Part shown: positions 44,314 to 53,975 of the stretch, in pieces
How positions within the stretch are numbered: the stretch's first letter is position 1
Layout of the letters: each line of letters starts with the position of its first letter
NCBI GenBank assembly: GCA_015655015.1
Contig: JAATFV010000090.1
Coordinates: 62,001-126,000, forward strand
Source: Chitinophagales bacterium
GTDB lineage: Bacteria > Bacteroidota > Bacteroidia > Chitinophagales > Chitinophagaceae
Direction: 5' to 3'
Length of the DNA: 64,000 nucleotides
Translations under genes and position numbers: made by a program
Notes under the pieces: model-generated
The model's input: only the letters and a program-made list of their open reading frames with translations
Database searches by the model: none
Told to the model about the DNA's origin: nothing

Positions 44314-44460
44314 TCAATTGTAACCGGGGTTTTGAGGGAAATTGCCGGGGTTGTTGATGACGTTGATCTCGTTCTGTGGAATAGCATACAGGTTTTGATA
44401 GTCCTGGATCGTTCTGCCAACGACCTGCATGGCAGATTTTTGAAGGGTGTATGTACAAGT
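44314..44460 (-). pseudogene. C-terminal remnant of a SusD gene
   Basis: The minus strand reads, without stops to a final TGA at 44314-44316, a peptide containing LYAIPQNEINVINN and ending NFPQNPGYN. The phrase IPQ.EI....N..QNPGY is the typical end of SusD/RagB proteins. No start codon, lipobox or upstream SusD sequence precedes it; the transglutaminase gene begins instead. It is therefore the last 45-50 codons of a lost SusD gene. Confidence 0.8.
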
Positions 44461-44479
44461 GTACGACGTTAAGAAACCA

Positions 44480-45262
44480 TTAATAAAGGGACTCCACCGT
44501 TACGCTGAGCTGCGTCGGCATTATATTGGTAAAATAGGTGGCGATTGCCACATCGGCAGCATCCTTTCCATAAGCGATCACGATCCGGTTGCCCCGGGGT
44601 GCGTCCTGTGTCGCATCGAAAGTGAACCAGCGTCCGCCTACATATGCCTGGAACCAGGCATGGAGGTCCATCGGATTCAGATTATACAGATACCCAACGA
44701 CCATCCTTGCCGGAATGTCCAGGCTGCGGCACAGGGCGATTCCTGCATGGGCATAATCACGGCAGACCCCTTTTCCGGAGGCGATGACATCTACGGCCGA
44801 TGTGGAGCTGTCCGTCGTGCCATAGGCATATTCGAAGTTGTCATGGATCCATTGCCGGATCATTTCCACCTGTGCATAACCAGGAGCTGCATTTTTGACG
44901 ATCGCCCAGGCTGCCCCTCCTAACCGGTCCGCTTCACAATACCGGCTCGGCAGCAGGAACTGTAATACGTTGTCCGGGATCTCTTCCATCGGGGTGAAAC
45001 CTGCGGACCAATCCACCTCTATCTCATCCGTGCAGGCTGCGGTGATCCGGCTTTCCAGCCAGAAGGGTCCTGCCGGGATGATCGTCCGCAGGCACCGGTT
45101 GCCATAGGCATCCGCATATTCCCTCAGCGGGCAGGGCACGGATGTGCGCCACTCATTTCCTTCAATGATCTGCCCCTCACCGGTTTGCGGGTGGAGCATC
45201 AGGATGCAGGGGATGGAAGTATCGGCGCTGGTCTCCAGCAGAAGGGTGGCAATGAGGCGCAT
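44480..45262 (-). CDS. Transglutaminase-like family protein
   Basis: A 260-residue cytoplasmic protein with the transglutaminase/protease-like core: catalytic Cys in GKGVCRDYAHAGIALCRSL (about residue 166), His in DLHAWFQAYVGG (about 203) and Asp in FTFDATQDAPRGNRIVIAYGKDAADV (about 217). The N-terminal 130 residues are the usual beta domain of these bacterial proteins (AYGNRCLRTIIPAGPFWLES). Such enzymes may act as proteases or amidases; the substrate is unknown. Its stop lies 20 bases before the SusD remnant, so the locus end looks rearranged. Confidence 0.9.
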   Translation of the reverse strand: MRLIATLLLETSADTSIPCILMLHPQTGEGQIIEGNEWRTSVPCPLREYADAYGNRCLRTIIPAGPFWLESRITAACTDEIEVDWSAGFTPMEEIPDNVLQFLLPSRYCEADRLGGAAWAIVKNAAPGYAQVEMIRQWIHDNFEYAYGTTDSSTSAVDVIASGKGVCRDYAHAGIALCRSLDIPARMVVGYLYNLNPMDLHAWFQAYVGGRWFTFDATQDAPRGNRIVIAYGKDAADVAIATYFTNIMPTQLSVTVESLY

Positions 45263-45378
45263 AGTAGCCAGGTTTAGGGTAAAAATAGGCTTTAACTCAA
45301 TTCTTCTGAAAATGGAAACAGGAATTTTAAAAGGGTCCTCGTATTTTTATACAAAAAATTATTTCTTAATATACCACT

Positions 45379-46152
45379 ATGCCAAAAACAGTCTTAATTA
45401 CCGGAAGCACCAGCGGCATCGGGCTGGCAGCTGCAAAATCCTTTGCAGCGAAAGGCTATAATATTGTTTTCAACGGACTGGAAGAGAATGGAGCGGATAT
45501 AGCTGCGCAGGTAGCCAAAGAGTTTGACATTGACTATTTTTTCTCCCCGGCGAACCTCCTGCATCCGGAAGCGATCAGAGAAATGGCAGATGAGGCCCTA
45601 ACTAAATTCGGAAGTATCGAGGTTGCCGTCAATAATGCCGGCATACAATATGTTGCACCGCTGGAAGATTTTCCCGATGATAAGTGGAATGATATAATCG
45701 GAGTTATTCTGACGGGAGCCTACCATGTAACAAAAGCCGTTTGGCCCGGGATGAAAGCAAAGAAATTCGGCAGGGTGATCAATCTTGCTTCGGCACACGG
45801 GCTGGTGGCTTCCGCTTATAAAAGCGCCTATGTCTCGGCCAAACATGGTCTGATAGGATTCACTAAGACCCTGGCCCTGGAAGGAGCCGCTTTTGGAATC
45901 ACCGTCAATGCTGTCTGCCCGGGATATGTCCATACCCCGATCATTGAAAGGCAGATCCCTGACCAGATGAAAACGCATCAAATGACCCGGGAGGAAGTCA
46001 TAGATAAGATCATGTTGAAAGAGCATGCCATCAAGGCCTTTATTCCTGCCGATGCAGTTGCGGAGACGATCCTTTTCCTCGCCGATAGTGCGGCCGCGGC
46101 AACGATCACCGGGGTTGCCCTGCCTATTGATGCCGGATGGACGGCGCATTGA
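45379..46152 (+). CDS. 3-hydroxybutyrate dehydrogenase (SDR family)
   Basis: A 257-residue SDR whose features fit 3-hydroxybutyrate dehydrogenase: cofactor motif TGSTSGIGLAAA, NNAGIQYVAPLEDFP, Ser in LASAHGLVAS and the active-site Tyr/Lys in AYVSAKHGLIGFTK, VCPGYVHTPIIERQIPDQ, and the ending TGVALPIDAGWTAH. It interconverts (R)-3-hydroxybutyrate and acetoacetate with NAD(H), linking polyhydroxybutyrate or ketone-body use to acetyl-CoA metabolism. It is alone in its orientation and convergent with a VOC gene. The gene name is not assigned because orthology was not tested. Confidence 0.85.
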   Translation: MPKTVLITGSTSGIGLAAAKSFAAKGYNIVFNGLEENGADIAAQVAKEFDIDYFFSPANLLHPEAIREMADEALTKFGSIEVAVNNAGIQYVAPLEDFPDDKWNDIIGVILTGAYHVTKAVWPGMKAKKFGRVINLASAHGLVASAYKSAYVSAKHGLIGFTKTLALEGAAFGITVNAVCPGYVHTPIIERQIPDQMKTHQMTREEVIDKIMLKEHAIKAFIPADAVAETILFLADSAAAATITGVALPIDAGWTAH

Positions 46153-46164
46153 GCCGGGATATGC

Positions 46165-46542
46165 TTATTTTCTAAAGACCGTTTCCAGCAATATGCCGGT
46201 AGGGGTGCGCAAAAAGATCCGTCTTTCCCCAATATCGGGAAGGTCCATGGAGGAATAACGTACTTGCAGGTCTTCGAGCTTTTTTTTAAATCCTTCATGA
46301 TCTTCCATGTAGAAAGCCGTGTGGTCAATGGCCTCCGATGAATATTCTAAAGAAGGGGAGTAATCGGGCGGACTTTGTATGAGATGCACCAGCGGGGACT
46401 CTTTCCAATACAGCCAATAACCAGGGATATTGGCTGCGATGACTGCCGGCCTGGTCCCTTCGGTCAACCCAAAAATACGGATGAAGAAATCCTTTGTTTC
46501 CTCCAGAGCGGAGGTCCGGAGCGTAGTATGGTCTATATGCAT
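46165..46542 (-). CDS. VOC-family (glyoxalase/dioxygenase fold) protein
   Basis: A 125-residue single-module vicinal-oxygen-chelate protein: MHIDHTTLRTSALEETKDFFIRIFGL with metal-ligand His near the N-terminus, IDHTAFYMEDHEGFKKKLE in the middle and RRIFLRTPTGILLETVF with the C-terminal Glu. Likely a metal-dependent enzyme on a small molecule; the substrate is unknown. Only 12 bases separate its stop from that of the convergent dehydrogenase. Confidence 0.85.
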   Translation of the reverse strand: MHIDHTTLRTSALEETKDFFIRIFGLTEGTRPAVIAANIPGYWLYWKESPLVHLIQSPPDYSPSLEYSSEAIDHTAFYMEDHEGFKKKLEDLQVRYSSMDLPDIGERRIFLRTPTGILLETVFRK

Positions 46543-46640
46543 AACTTACTATTTGAGCTTTTCTACACGAAGGTCACGACTTTCCGGCAACTGCTATCTG
46601 CAATAAAAGAGGAAAAACTTGTAGAAAGCGTAGAAAGCTC

Positions 46641-47459
46641 CTATGCTTTTTGTTTTCCCTTTTTGAAGGAAGAGGGTGTCTGATGAAAATGAGCCTTGAA
46701 GGCGTTGCTAAGATGGCTTTCATCACTGTAACCGAACTCCTGTGCCAGCTGACTCAAAGTTGTACCCCGGTTGACCAGCTGATGGGCAATAAGCTTCAAA
46801 GCATATTCCTGTACATATTTTTTATAAGAGCTGCCCGTTGCTTTTTTGAAATACTGGTTGAAATATCCTTTGCTGATAAGAAAGGCACTGGCTATTTTCT
46901 CGATGGAAAGCAGCCTCCTGTCTGTAATATGTTGATCGATATAGTTAAGGATCGCCTGCATTTTCTCATCCTTTGGTTTGGGCTTATCAGGTTCGGCATC
47001 TTTTGCCGTCAGGGCTAAAATAAGGGCCAGGGCGTTTTGCAGAATGATATGCTGGTAATGGCTGGCTTTTCGATGCTCTGCCATCAGCAATTCCATCAAT
47101 TGAGCGATCCGCTGTCTGCTATCAGGAGAAAGCTGCGCTTTGCGGTAAGGCGAGCTAAAACGAGCCAGCAGGTTTTTGAAGTCTTTATCCTGTAAAAATC
47201 CTCCAAAGAAGCCTTCATGAAATTTAATGATACAGATCGCGGTCCTTTCCTGGAAAATAAAGAAATGGCTGTCCCGGGGAGCAAGGATGAATAGATCGCT
47301 TTTTTCATAGCTGTAACTGTTCTCATTGATCCTGTGCTGCCCTTTTCCCCGGATTATATACTGCAGTTCATAATGGGTATGCTTATGCACCGGCAGGTGC
47401 CAGGTGTCTTTAATTACATATGCAATGTCAAGTTTCTGCGTAAGATTTCTGATATGCAT
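46641..47459 (-). CDS. AraC-family transcriptional regulator with N-terminal cupin
   Basis: A 272-residue regulator. N-terminal cupin fold (PVHKHTHYELQYIIRGKGQHRINE) for effector binding, and a C-terminal pair of helix-turn-helix motifs (IASAFLISKGYFNQYFKKATGSSYKKYV and LSQLAQEFGYSDESHLSNAFKAHFHQTPSSFKKG). It lies 98 bases upstream of the VOC gene in the same direction and may regulate it. It is adjacent to but not part of module D. Confidence 0.93.
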   Translation of the reverse strand: MHIRNLTQKLDIAYVIKDTWHLPVHKHTHYELQYIIRGKGQHRINENSYSYEKSDLFILAPRDSHFFIFQERTAICIIKFHEGFFGGFLQDKDFKNLLARFSSPYRKAQLSPDSRQRIAQLMELLMAEHRKASHYQHIILQNALALILALTAKDAEPDKPKPKDEKMQAILNYIDQHITDRRLLSIEKIASAFLISKGYFNQYFKKATGSSYKKYVQEYALKLIAHQLVNRGTTLSQLAQEFGYSDESHLSNAFKAHFHQTPSSFKKGKQKA

Positions 47460-47536
47460 GGGGGAAAATTACAGGATATTCCGGAATTTTCCCCAACAAA
47501 GCAGATGTAGATTATTTCATCCTCATGGCGCTCCCT

Positions 47537-48961
47537 CTAGTTAAAAATCCGCTGCACATTCGAGTAATCGACGTTTTTGTGCAGCGCCAGGTATTTTATC
47601 AGGAGTTCGACCGGGGTGTTATCAAGCGTTGTACCCCCGTCAACGCCTGGCATGAAATGACAGGCTATGTAACTATTCATTCCGACTGAGTAAAGTCTCT
47701 CCTCATCCAGCAGACGACCTCCCTTGTCCTTCAGGATCACGGATTTCACCACACCCGCGGGATCCTTTTCCAGGGTATAGCTCATACCAGAGACGAAAAG
47801 ATGGGGAGTATTCTCTTTATTCAGCTCCCGAAGAATCATAGCCCGGATCCCGGCTGCCTTCATCTCATACCGGATCACCTTGTAATCAAATGGGTCCATC
47901 ATATAGAGGTCTCCCAAATGGATCGGTCCCTTGGGGAGACCGGCCGTAGCGACATTGCGGACATGATCGAAGGCTATGTCCAGGCGCCCCACCGCTGTCA
48001 TTGCATCGGTTTTCAAATCTCCCAGCTCTTCCTTGTTAACGAAGGCTGCTGAAGCCTCACCGACTATATCTCCGAAAGGGCTATTGTTATTATAGGTATC
48101 AATTTTAGCCTGAACCGCAACATCCTTGTCAGTGAGCATAGCCAGATCGATCATCTCGAAAGACTTTCCGACTACCTGGTGATCTTTGATCTTCAGGATC
48201 GTCTTCCCGATATAACGGAGCTTGTCCCCGGTCTGGGTGATTAATACCCCGTTCACCATCAGGCCATGCGGAAGCTCCGTATGAGAGTGACCGCCCACTA
48301 TGACATCCAGTTCTTTCATCTGCATCGCCAGCAGGCTGTCTTTTTTGTAGCCAATGTGGGTCAGCCCGATAAATACGGCATTATCCTTTCTCAGCCAGCT
48401 ATACTCCAATGCTTTTTTTACAGGATCGGAGACCGTGACATTCTTCGCCATGCAGGGGTTGCTGCCACCGGTGGTAAGCCCCAGTACGGCCAGGGAGGTC
48501 CCGTCATGTGTGTGCAGGATATAATACGGCTTCAGTGGCCTGAGCGGGGAGGTTTCTGTCATGGTCATGTTGGCGCAGACATATACCGATGTGGACTGGC
48601 TGATCCTTCGCTGCAGGTTTTCTTCTCCGTTCTCAAACTCATGGTTGCCGGGACAGCTGATATCGTATGGAATGTTGTTCATTAAGTCGACCATCGGATA
48701 ACCTTTATCTGCCGCTTCATCCACCACCGGGTTGCCGTTGATGAGGTCTCCCGCATTGAATACAAAAACATCCGGGTGATCTTTTTTCAGTGCCGTTACG
48801 TAGGCTGCCATTTTTGAGAAGTTATTGATCCGGCCATGTACATCGTTGGTTGAAATAAGGATCACTTCGTGCACATCCGGCTGTGAAAAGGCTATGCTCC
48901 CGGTCATACAGACCCCATAAAAGCCAGCAAGGAGGCAGAATACAGTTCTTTTAAAGTTCAT
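47537..48961 (-). CDS. Exported 5'-nucleotidase/metallophosphatase (module D)
   Basis: A 474-residue protein from ATG 48961 (signal peptide MNFKRTVFCLLAGFYGVC); the longer open frame overlaps susD and was rejected. Metallophosphatase motifs are in order: STNDVHGR (about residue 36), NAGDLING, CPGNHEFENG, FIGLTHIG and VGGHSHTELPHG. The C-terminal 5'-nucleotidase domain contains GDIVGEASAAF and MDPFDYKVIRYEMKAAGIRAMILRELN. It hydrolyses nucleotides or related phosphoesters in the periplasm. As the last gene of a SusC/D operon it suggests that module D handles nucleotides, nucleic-acid fragments or phosphate esters. Confidence 0.9.
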   Translation of the reverse strand: MNFKRTVFCLLAGFYGVCMTGSIAFSQPDVHEVILISTNDVHGRINNFSKMAAYVTALKKDHPDVFVFNAGDLINGNPVVDEAADKGYPMVDLMNNIPYDISCPGNHEFENGEENLQRRISQSTSVYVCANMTMTETSPLRPLKPYYILHTHDGTSLAVLGLTTGGSNPCMAKNVTVSDPVKKALEYSWLRKDNAVFIGLTHIGYKKDSLLAMQMKELDVIVGGHSHTELPHGLMVNGVLITQTGDKLRYIGKTILKIKDHQVVGKSFEMIDLAMLTDKDVAVQAKIDTYNNNSPFGDIVGEASAAFVNKEELGDLKTDAMTAVGRLDIAFDHVRNVATAGLPKGPIHLGDLYMMDPFDYKVIRYEMKAAGIRAMILRELNKENTPHLFVSGMSYTLEKDPAGVVKSVILKDKGGRLLDEERLYSVGMNSYIACHFMPGVDGGTTLDNTPVELLIKYLALHKNVDYSNVQRIFN

Positions 48962-49013
48962 AACGCTGATATAATAAATTATGTTTTTAATCCGGAAGGC
49001 CGGGACAAAGGAT

Positions 49014-50513
49014 CTATTGTTTATCCCACCATATGCGGGTAGTATTGAGGTCAGGACCCTGCCTTTTGACGGCATCCTGTACATGAGGATTGGCCGCTGC
49101 TTCCGTGGAGGGATAGGGAAATCTCCTCGGCAACGTGCTTCCGTCTGTAAATCCGGAATACAGATCGGGATAACCGGACCTGCGCACGTTCGCCCAGTTT
49201 TCATACCAGTTATAATGGGTCTCGATCCAGTATTGTGTGTTGATCTGGTTTAAAGCATCTCCCGGATTGTATGGATTTTGCTGTAGGTAAGCGTTGATTT
49301 TATCATCGGATATGGCATAGGCCGGGTTGAAAATAGAGAGTTCGGTCATGGCGGCCCGAACACCATTTTCGTAATAGGTTTGTGCGCTGATCGCAGCGGG
49401 GATGAATCCTCTCACCACACATTCGGCGAGCTGGAATTGACTCTGTGCATAGCTCAGATGGACAAAGGGAGCATCAAACCTTCCGAAGGTCTGGATATTG
49501 GACACGGAAAAGTTGACGGCCGATTGTCCGGCTGCGACACCGAACATGGGATATCCTTTCTGATTGACGGGCGTCGTATCACCAAACACATAGTTGGCCG
49601 GATCCCCGGGCAGCATACAGTATACTTTGGTACGGGGATCGTTCCTGCTTTTGAGGGAATCCACGAAGGGCTCTGAGAGCCTGTATATGGTGGGATATTT
49701 GATGAATGTCCAGGGCAGGTCGTTACCGGTAGGATTGGAAGAGCTGTTCTTGGTGGTGCTGGGAAGATAATTTACGACGAAATTGTCTTCATTGCTGGTC
49801 GGCAATCCCCCTGCAATGGCCGCGTTGATCCATTTTTGCCCGTTCTGCGGGTCTGCTTTCATGATCCGAAGGCCCAGTCTCAGCATCAGGCCGTAGGCAA
49901 ACCGTTTCCATTTGTCCAGACTGCCTTTATATACGATATCCGCGGTTGCCGGAATAGATTTGGATTGATCGAACGCAGCCGCCGCTTCCTGCAATTCATT
50001 GAGCATATCCGCATAAATATCCTGCTGCGCATCATAGGCGGGTGTGAGTACCTGGTCGGTATAGCCTTTATTAGCTTCTGAATAGGGAATGTCGCCATAT
50101 ACGTCGGTGAGGGCATGTGCACAATATGCACGGATGATGCGGGCCATGCTGAGGTAGTTGACTTTAGAGTCATCTCCCTGTGTATGGGTGATGATGTCCT
50201 GGGCTGCCTTCATCGGGTTCTGGTAGATCCAGGTGAAATGGAAACCTCCGTTCTTGTCTGAATTGATCGCTGTGGCCTTCAGGTAGGTTTGCTGCTGCGT
50301 GACCTGTCCTACGATAGATGCGACGTAGGGCACCACTGTATAATAAGTCTGGTCAAGCATGAAGACTTGTGCGGCCGAAAGCTCATAATCCAGGTTGGGC
50401 GTGGATACGAAGTCAGGGCTTTTATTGATATTGTCGAAGTTTTTGTTACAGGCCGGAAGCAGACCGAAAAGAAAAACGAAGAGTAAGCCTATTTTTATTT
50501 TAGCGGGTTGCAT
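49014..50513 (-). CDS. SusD-like lipoprotein (SusD/RagB-2 type, module D)
   Basis: A 499-residue lipoprotein with lipobox LLPAC (Cys22) and the start CNKNFDNINKSPDFVSTPNLDYELSAAQ. The pattern ALTDVYGDIPYSEAN, KWKRFAYGLMLRLGLRIMK, HLSYAQSQFQLAECVVRGF, ending RIWWDK, belongs to the SusD-like branch often labelled SusD_RagB-2, not to classical SusD. It lies 40 bases after susC and 52 bases before the nucleotidase gene. It is the lid or binding partner of the module D transporter. Confidence 0.93.
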   Translation of the reverse strand: MQPAKIKIGLLFVFLFGLLPACNKNFDNINKSPDFVSTPNLDYELSAAQVFMLDQTYYTVVPYVASIVGQVTQQQTYLKATAINSDKNGGFHFTWIYQNPMKAAQDIITHTQGDDSKVNYLSMARIIRAYCAHALTDVYGDIPYSEANKGYTDQVLTPAYDAQQDIYADMLNELQEAAAAFDQSKSIPATADIVYKGSLDKWKRFAYGLMLRLGLRIMKADPQNGQKWINAAIAGGLPTSNEDNFVVNYLPSTTKNSSSNPTGNDLPWTFIKYPTIYRLSEPFVDSLKSRNDPRTKVYCMLPGDPANYVFGDTTPVNQKGYPMFGVAAGQSAVNFSVSNIQTFGRFDAPFVHLSYAQSQFQLAECVVRGFIPAAISAQTYYENGVRAAMTELSIFNPAYAISDDKINAYLQQNPYNPGDALNQINTQYWIETHYNWYENWANVRRSGYPDLYSGFTDGSTLPRRFPYPSTEAAANPHVQDAVKRQGPDLNTTRIWWDKQ

Positions 50514-50553
50514 AAATTAGTTATTTATATTGTCCTTAGTAAATGTGTTTATA

Positions 50554-53500
50554 TCATAATCCGACCTTCAGTGTCAGACCAAAATTCCGCGTAGGCGGGA
50601 ATACCATTCTTTCTATCCCCTGGGCACTGCCGCTTTCCAGGCTGCTTTCCGGATCGATATTTTCCAGGCGTTTGTCTTTATAGAGGGTGAGCAGGTTCCT
50701 CGCCACCAGGGAAATGGATGCGCCTGATAAATGGGTTTTTTCCAGGAAAGATTTAGGAAGGGCATAACGGAAGGCGATCTCCCGCAATTTGACGAAGCTG
50801 GCATTGTAGACGAATTGTTCGGTGACATTCTCCAGCTGTTTGTAAAAAGTGCTGATATTTTCAGGTGCAACTTTCACCGTATTGGGCCCTCCGCTCTGAT
50901 TCACACCCTCGCCTGTGAGGCCGGTTTCTCTCCCTGGCAAGGTAGCTTTGTGCTTGCCGTTGGAATAAGCTTCGGCATTCGTTTCTGAATAGATGCTGGC
51001 TCCAAATTTTGCGTCCAGCAGAAAATACAGGGAAAAATTCCTGTAGCTGAAAGTGTTGCTCATCCCCATCAGCCTGGTATATTCTCCGTTGCCCAGGCGT
51101 ATGGGAATGGTGTTGAAGAGGGGCAGGCCATTTTTGTCGAAGACCTTTTGACCCTTGACATCCCGTGTATAGGTAAAACCATAGATCCCGCCATATTGTT
51201 TCCCTTCTTCCAGCTGGATCGTGCCATTGCCGGCCTTGGAATTCTCCAGTACGATATTAGCACCGGGCTGCACGCCATTTCCAAGGGCAATGACCTTGTT
51301 ATCGTTCGTGGAGAAGGTAGCAGTAAGATCCCAGGTAAAATTTTTCGTTTGCACCGGTGTTGCCCTGAATGAAATTTCTATTCCTTTGCTGCTCAGCTTG
51401 CCGATATTCTCTACGGCAGTGGAATAACCGGTGGCATCTGATACGGAGGCTGTTACAATATCATTTTTGACTGACCGGTTATAGTAGCTGGCCTCGAAAC
51501 CAAGCCGTTCGTGCAAAAAACCCATTTCAAGGCCGAACTCGTAGTCTGTGGAAAGGAGAGGTTTCAGGTTCTTGTTCGGAATGTTCCCGGTACCTATGTA
51601 TTGCAGTGGATTTGAATTGTAGGGAGTCGCCGAAAGTTTGTAGCTAAGATCCAGCTGTCCGGGACCCGCGTCCCCACTCACCTGTGCGGTAGAGGCTCGT
51701 AATTTACCGGAAGAGATCCAGTATGGCAGCTTCAGGGCATCGGAAAATACAAAGGATAGCGCTGCTGAGGGATACAGCAGATTATCTGCATTGGCGGGCA
51801 GGGTGGAGAACCAATCGTCCCTGGCCGTGAGCGTCAGGTAGAGATATTTGTCAAACGAGAGTTCCATGCTGCCGAACAACGAATTGGTCCTTTGCGTAGT
51901 TACGCTTGTGGATGGCGTTTTGGCCTGCAGGTTGTTAAAGGTATATACTCCCGGGATGACGAAAGTGTTGCCATTCAGGGAAGATTGATTCCTGGCGCGC
52001 CAGCTGACATTGCCCCCTGCAAAAATATTAATGTGGAATTTACCCCGGGAGAGCGGATCCGCTCCTACGATAAACTCATAGTTGTTGGAAGTATTATCAA
52101 CGGATACCTGTTCCAGGGCGCCAAGCTGCGTACTGGTGGATAAAGCTCCTTCGGGCACATATTCAAACCTTTTGAAAAGATAGTAATCCCGGGTCATCCT
52201 TCCCCGCGCATATAACCAGTCTGTGAACTGGTATTTCAAGGTCAGGCCTCCCGTGAGCCGGTTCCTGGTATCGTCTTCATGTTGTTTATTGATAAAAAAA
52301 TAAGGATTGGAGACGCCTGCCGCATATTCCAGTTCCGTGCCGTCCGGAAGATAACCCGGTTTCAGATTGTCGATGCTGATATTTCCCGGCAGATATAACA
52401 AGGAGTAGAATATGTTGGAGGTATTGCCGCCCAGAAAGGGCCTGTTCGTTGCCTTTTCATATCCATAATCCAGTACCAGGTCGGCATCCAATTTACCGAA
52501 TTTGGAATGCAGCTTGGAATTGAGGCTGGTTCGGGTAAAGCCCGAATTGGGGACGATATCCGTGTTCCGCAGATCAGATACGGAAATGCGGTAGTCGGAA
52601 TTACCGGAGCTGCCCGAAAGGGCTGCCGTGTTGGTAATTGTACTTCCCGTCCGGAAAAAGCGCTCGTAATTATCTTTGTGAGGGCTGAAAGGCCGGGTAA
52701 CGCCGTCGAACCCTACAGCCGGCGATCCGTCAAGCTTATGTCCCCAACTATCGGCTGTATAAGCATCCGTCGCACTGGTAGGCAGTTCGGCGCCGTTGGC
52801 TTTGGATGTCTGTCCATACTCGTACTGAAAATCCGTAGGATTGGTGAATTTGTCTGCCAGCAGCGAAGAGCTGAGCTCTGCATGCGTCTGCCCGCCGGGC
52901 TTGCCTTTCTTGGTGGTAATGAGGATCACTCCATTGGAAGCGCGGGAGCCGTACAGCGCTGCTGCCGCATTTCCTTTCAGAACACTGATATTCTCCACGT
53001 CATCCGGGTTGATTCCCGTAAGCCCATCGCCATAATCGATCGCGCCGGTAGCGGTGGGACCTCCCATGCTGCTGGCATCGATAATGATACCATCTATGAC
53101 CCATAAGGGCTGGGTACTGCCGGTCAGGGAAACTGCCCCGCGTATCACCACTCTTTTGGTACCGGCTACTCCGTCCGCGACATTACTCACGTCGACGCCG
53201 GCAATTTTGCCTGAAAGGGCGCTGATGATATTCGGTGTCTGTACAGTGCTGACCTTATTTCCATCCAGCTGGCCTACTGAATAGCCCAGGCTCCGGGGAT
53301 TTCTTTTAAAGTTCAGGGCGGTCACCACTACTTCGGACATAAGCCTGGAGTTTTTGGCGAGCTGGACATTGACAGATGAGCGGCCGGAGACAGGCACTTC
53401 TTTATTTTCAAATCCTATGCATGAAAAGACAAGGACGGCATCAGCATCGATGGTCTTTGTTTCAAACAAGCCATCCTGGTTGGTAGATACCGCTTGGGAA

Positions 53501-53928
53501 GACCCTTTCGGAGAGACGGTGACGCCTCCCAAAGGCTGGCCGTTGTCATCGGAAACCTGCCCTTTCACGGAAGTGCCCGTGTGGCCGGGCTTGTCATTGG
53601 ATGAACGATGGCTCTTCCTGTCATCGCTGACGATGAGAATACTTTTTCCTTTTACCACATACCGTGTATTGGTGCCGGCAAGCAGGCGGGTAAGCACGTT
53701 GGATAGAGAAGCCTGTTTAACGGTGATAGTCACTTTCCGGTTCTGATCCAGCACATCATAAGGATAGTCAATACTGAAACCTGTCTGGGCGCTGATCTCT
53801 TTGAATGCATCTTTCAGGGTACCCTGTGTAATGCTCAGGTCCACCTTTGCAGAGCGGATATCCTGCCCCAGGGCGACGGCGCTGCAGCACCATAATAAAA
53901 AGCCAAAATAAAAGGATTTTAATTTCAT
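50554..53928 (-). CDS. SusC/RagA-family TonB-dependent transporter with STN domain (module D)
   Basis: A 1124-residue transporter from ATG 53928 (signal peptide MKLKSFYFGFLLWCCSAVALGQ); an in-frame ATG at 53952 would add 8 residues. Domains: STN (about 30-100, GTLKDAFKEISAQTGFSIDY), carboxypeptidase-like (about 115-190, VKGQVSDDNGQPLGGVTV), plug (about 195-350; MSEVVVTALNFKRNPRSLGYSV, VRGAVSLTGSTQPLWVIDG, VLKGNAAAALYGSRASNG) and a barrel ending FGLTLKVGL. It signals to FecR, encoded upstream. The paired nucleotidase suggests nucleotide or phosphoester uptake. Confidence 0.95.
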   Translation of the reverse strand: MKLKSFYFGFLLWCCSAVALGQDIRSAKVDLSITQGTLKDAFKEISAQTGFSIDYPYDVLDQNRKVTITVKQASLSNVLTRLLAGTNTRYVVKGKSILIVSDDRKSHRSSNDKPGHTGTSVKGQVSDDNGQPLGGVTVSPKGSSQAVSTNQDGLFETKTIDADAVLVFSCIGFENKEVPVSGRSSVNVQLAKNSRLMSEVVVTALNFKRNPRSLGYSVGQLDGNKVSTVQTPNIISALSGKIAGVDVSNVADGVAGTKRVVIRGAVSLTGSTQPLWVIDGIIIDASSMGGPTATGAIDYGDGLTGINPDDVENISVLKGNAAAALYGSRASNGVILITTKKGKPGGQTHAELSSSLLADKFTNPTDFQYEYGQTSKANGAELPTSATDAYTADSWGHKLDGSPAVGFDGVTRPFSPHKDNYERFFRTGSTITNTAALSGSSGNSDYRISVSDLRNTDIVPNSGFTRTSLNSKLHSKFGKLDADLVLDYGYEKATNRPFLGGNTSNIFYSLLYLPGNISIDNLKPGYLPDGTELEYAAGVSNPYFFINKQHEDDTRNRLTGGLTLKYQFTDWLYARGRMTRDYYLFKRFEYVPEGALSTSTQLGALEQVSVDNTSNNYEFIVGADPLSRGKFHINIFAGGNVSWRARNQSSLNGNTFVIPGVYTFNNLQAKTPSTSVTTQRTNSLFGSMELSFDKYLYLTLTARDDWFSTLPANADNLLYPSAALSFVFSDALKLPYWISSGKLRASTAQVSGDAGPGQLDLSYKLSATPYNSNPLQYIGTGNIPNKNLKPLLSTDYEFGLEMGFLHERLGFEASYYNRSVKNDIVTASVSDATGYSTAVENIGKLSSKGIEISFRATPVQTKNFTWDLTATFSTNDNKVIALGNGVQPGANIVLENSKAGNGTIQLEEGKQYGGIYGFTYTRDVKGQKVFDKNGLPLFNTIPIRLGNGEYTRLMGMSNTFSYRNFSLYFLLDAKFGASIYSETNAEAYSNGKHKATLPGRETGLTGEGVNQSGGPNTVKVAPENISTFYKQLENVTEQFVYNASFVKLREIAFRYALPKSFLEKTHLSGASISLVARNLLTLYKDKRLENIDPESSLESGSAQGIERMVFPPTRNFGLTLKVGL

Positions 53929-53975
53929 AAATTGCGTTGCGTTTTTTGTCATTAATGAATTATTGATGGCATTCC

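Noticed and set aside
44480-46152. Operon linking the transglutaminase and the 3-hydroxybutyrate dehydrogenase
   Set aside because: They are divergent with 116 bases between their starts and have no related function.
48962-49204. N-terminal extension of the 5'-nucleotidase by 81 codons
   Set aside because: It overlaps the end of the SusD-like gene and lacks a signal peptide; ATG 48961 begins a normal one.
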